Shown here one piece after another: positions 61,946-64,000 of a stretch of DNA of 64,000 bases. The notes under the pieces were generated by a model. It worked only from the letters and a program-made list of their open reading frames with translations. It made no database searches and was not told where the DNA came from. Numbering within the stretch: position 1 is the first letter of the stretch; the number at the start of each line of letters is the position of its first letter. The position numbers were made by a program, and so were the translations under genes. The stretch comes from CAZYME01 sp964648115 (GTDB lineage: Bacteria > Pseudomonadota > Gammaproteobacteria > Legionellales > Legionellaceae), in NCBI GenBank assembly GCA_964648115.1, contig CAZYME010000001.1, positions 1 through 64,000 of the forward strand, in the 5' to 3' direction.

Positions 61946-64000
61946 ATGACAAGAGAAATAATTTTTCAAGATTCTTTTTCCGTTGTCGGTATCATGTGCC
62001 ATTCCGAAGATGGCTGTGGTGTAATGATCCAAACCGCTCTCAATAGCTGTTTAGATGAATATAAAGCAGCCAATCCTAACTTTCCGCAAGACGCTCAACT
62101 AAATATAGACGCAGAACCCCAAAGCTTAGGCATTCATCGCTTGTTTATCCAGATTGAAGGTGAAGGGCGCGGGACCAATGTGAATCAGGATGAACTTTCT
62201 GATAAAATTAAAGCTTCTTTGCCTTTTGACATTCTAGATAACTCCACAGAAAATCAAAAGGATAAATCCGGCTTTATTAACTGGGTAAATATTTTAGTAA
62301 ATAGTACAGTTATATCCGCTATCAGCATCATATCAGCTATTTTCCCCCCCTCATTGCTTCTAACTATTGGGCTTACTTCGCTTTCTTTTTTATCTACAGC
62401 CTTTACAGCAAAGGCTTATCTTATCAATTTTTTTGTTAATCTTCGTAACAAGCATTTTACAACCATGGAAACCGCTATTACTTTGGGGTGGTTCCTCTCT
62501 TTAGCTCATACCCTTTATCACTCCATTTCCATGCCATTAATGAGCAGCTTTTCCATGACGTTCATGAGTTTCATCATGCCTGTCATACTCATAACGGTTA
62601 TTAACGGCATGGATGAGATTAAACGCTTGATTTTAAATAAATCGAAGAAAATGCATTTGAAAGGAATGCAAACATTATTCCCTGAAATGGCCCAGGAATA
62701 TGATTGCTACCCACTATCCCAAGAAAAATCTCAACTTTTAGGGCGCTTAGAAAGACTTCTTCAAGAAAAATCTAAACTTTCAGATCGGTTAAAAAAATCT
62801 ATTGAAGAAAATAATGGGCAATCCACACAGGAATTACAACAAACTTTACAAGAACTCCAACCATCAATAAATCAGCTATTTCAGGCGATACAAACATTGC
62901 CAGAAGATGGCACTCCTGCTGCGCAACAAAAAAATATCTTAAAAAAAGGCATGGTTATCCAAGTAAAACAGGGCGAATGCTTTCCGGTAGATTGCTTTCT
63001 CGTTGAAGGTAACACCCTTGTTAATGCCTCGCTGCTAACAGGAGAGCCTCAAAAAAGCAAAAAAAGCTTGGACTCTATCCCTGCGGGAGCTATTAATCTG
63101 GGCCCTCCTGTACGTGTTTATGCTACTGCCAGCGCCTATAATAGTACCGTCAATAGATTGTTGTTTCGTTCAAATCGTGGCACTCAAAAAGCTCCTGCAT
63201 CAACTTCCGTTCCAATATTTACCTACCTCTATTCAATATTAATTTTTCTAGGCATCGCTACCTCAATCTTGCTACCAGTGATGTTAGGTATTTTTACCGT
63301 TCCATTGTTATTGCAAAATGTAATTGGGATTTTATTTGCTGTCTGTCCGTGTACGGTAGCCATTGCTCATCAACTACCCAATTTACTAAGCATCTATCAC
63401 CGAGGGAATAAAGGCATTACTTTGCGCGATGAAAATTTGGCCCAACAAACAAATGAAATTCACACGGTTGTATTTGATAAAACAGGGACTCTTACCACAG
63501 GTAACAGCGAAGTAGAATCATTTGAAGACTTTCCTGAAGATAATAATGGCTTATGGGAAAGAATTTATTTGTTGGAAACACAACATGGTGCGGGGCATCC
63601 CCTAGCAAAGGCAATTACTAACTATTATAAAGCACTCAAGCCTGAGCCAACCTTCACCGATATTAACGAACCATCTATAGATAACCTAAACCGAGGATTA
63701 TCGGCTATGGTTCAAAATCGAAGAATTCATATCGGGAATGCTGCATATCTTACAGAGTGCGGTATAACCTTGCCCACCCTAACCAGTAACAAACTGGCAC
63801 AAGGATTTTCTCCAGTATATATAGCAGAAGATAATGTATATAAAGGTGTCATCTTCATAAAGCATGAAATAAGAAGTGATACTGTGGCAACACTCTCCCG
63901 TCTAAAAAATGAGGGAAAGAAAATAATCATGCTCACTGGAGATAATCTTCAATCTGCAATCGGTTTTAATCAACAATTAAAAACTGCGGCTGGTTTAAGT
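61946..64000 (+). CDS. Heavy-metal P-type ATPase, partial (runs off right edge)
   Basis: From ATG 61946 the frame stays open for 685 codons to the window edge. The N-terminus has a ferredoxin-like metal-binding domain whose loop reads GIMCHSEDGC (C18-x5-C24), not the usual GMxCxxC. Hydrophobic helices and an unusual long helical insertion (about 254-325, LSQEKSQLLGRLERLLQEKS ...) precede the actuator TGE (365-367). Then come the transmembrane CPCT (467-470), the phosphorylated DKTGTLT (D511), the nucleotide-domain HP (H551) and TGDN (664-667). This places it in the P1B class, probably Cu or a soft metal. It was missed by simple ORF calling because it lacks a stop in the window. Confidence 0.85.
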   Translation, partial: MTREIIFQDSFSVVGIMCHSEDGCGVMIQTALNSCLDEYKAANPNFPQDAQLNIDAEPQSLGIHRLFIQIEGEGRGTNVNQDELSDKIKASLPFDILDNSTENQKDKSGFINWVNILVNSTVISAISIISAIFPPSLLLTIGLTSLSFLSTAFTAKAYLINFFVNLRNKHFTTMETAITLGWFLSLAHTLYHSISMPLMSSFSMTFMSFIMPVILITVINGMDEIKRLILNKSKKMHLKGMQTLFPEMAQEYDCYPLSQEKSQLLGRLERLLQEKSKLSDRLKKSIEENNGQSTQELQQTLQELQPSINQLFQAIQTLPEDGTPAAQQKNILKKGMVIQVKQGECFPVDCFLVEGNTLVNASLLTGEPQKSKKSLDSIPAGAINLGPPVRVYATASAYNSTVNRLLFRSNRGTQKAPASTSVPIFTYLYSILIFLGIATSILLPVMLGIFTVPLLLQNVIGILFAVCPCTVAIAHQLPNLLSIYHRGNKGITLRDENLAQQTNEIHTVVFDKTGTLTTGNSEVESFEDFPEDNNGLWERIYLLETQHGAGHPLAKAITNYYKALKPEPTFTDINEPSIDNLNRGLSAMVQNRRIHIGNAAYLTECGITLPTLTSNKLAQGFSPVYIAEDNVYKGVIFIKHEIRSDTVATLSRLKNEGKKIIMLTGDNLQSAIGFNQQLKTAAGLS

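Overview
The window comes from a gammaproteobacterium of the order Legionellales, or something very close to it. This rests on gene content and order. An enhA-enhB-enhC locus, a LetA-type response regulator paired with uvrC, a Wip-type PPP phosphatase, a phytochelatin-synthase-like cysteine enzyme, a GDSL lipase and a 29-residue leucine-rich repeat protein sit among ordinary gammaproteobacterial housekeeping clusters. I cannot fix the genus from the sequence alone. No rRNA or tRNA gene, CRISPR array, intact insertion sequence or prophage was seen.

Layout. 1-1.1 kb: the 5' part of a leucine-rich-repeat gene running off the left edge, then a decayed stretch. 1.1-7.7 kb (minus): yicC-gmk-rpoZ-spoT-ridA-uup-membrane protein, a tight operon with several 4-bp start/stop overlaps, divergent from rph. 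8.8-13.5 kb: pilT (minus), divergent from a permease-yggS-proC-yggT run. 13.6-14.5 kb: two small genes of unknown role. 14.5-20.3 kb: lptG/lptF (minus), holC (plus), an M17 aminopeptidase and murJ (minus), then rpsT (plus). 21.6-24.4 kb: acetolactate synthase facing acetolactate decarboxylase and a DoxX-like protein. 24.4-31.7 kb (minus): an envelope block of enhC, enhB, enhA, an L,D-transpeptidase and an NlpC/P60 endopeptidase. 32-42.3 kb: a 1313-residue unknown protein, uvrC-letA, a Wip-like phosphatase, a phytochelatin-synthase-like enzyme and a GDSL lipase. 42.4-56.3 kb (minus): grpE-dnaK-dnaJ behind a heat-shock promoter, carA-metK-ahcY and carB-greA, with two copies of one membrane-protein family near the ends of this block. 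56.6-64 kb: type II DAHP synthase, small secreted proteins, a YheT hydrolase with hemE, folB, and a heavy-metal P-type ATPase running off the right edge.

How the parts fit. The housekeeping genes cover stringent response (spoT, rpoZ), nucleotide and RNA metabolism (gmk, rph, yicC), LPS export and lipid II flipping (lptFG, murJ), pyrimidine and methyl-cycle supply (carAB, metK, ahcY), protein folding, haem, folate and aromatic amino acid synthesis. The accessory genes in 24-42 kb look like an envelope-remodelling and host-interaction region flanking the letA regulator, which in Legionella controls the switch to the transmissive, virulent phase.

Intergenic space is unusually rich in palindromic repeats. 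At least four families are present. Two palindromes are nested inside other palindromes, and one 166-bp inverted repeat carries the ribosome-binding site of lptF. The most interesting leads are the 1313-residue protein, the Wip/phytochelatin-synthase/lipase cluster, the P-type ATPase with an altered metal-binding loop and coiled-coil insertion, the nested palindromes, the apparent ATA start of yggS, and the carA/carB split.
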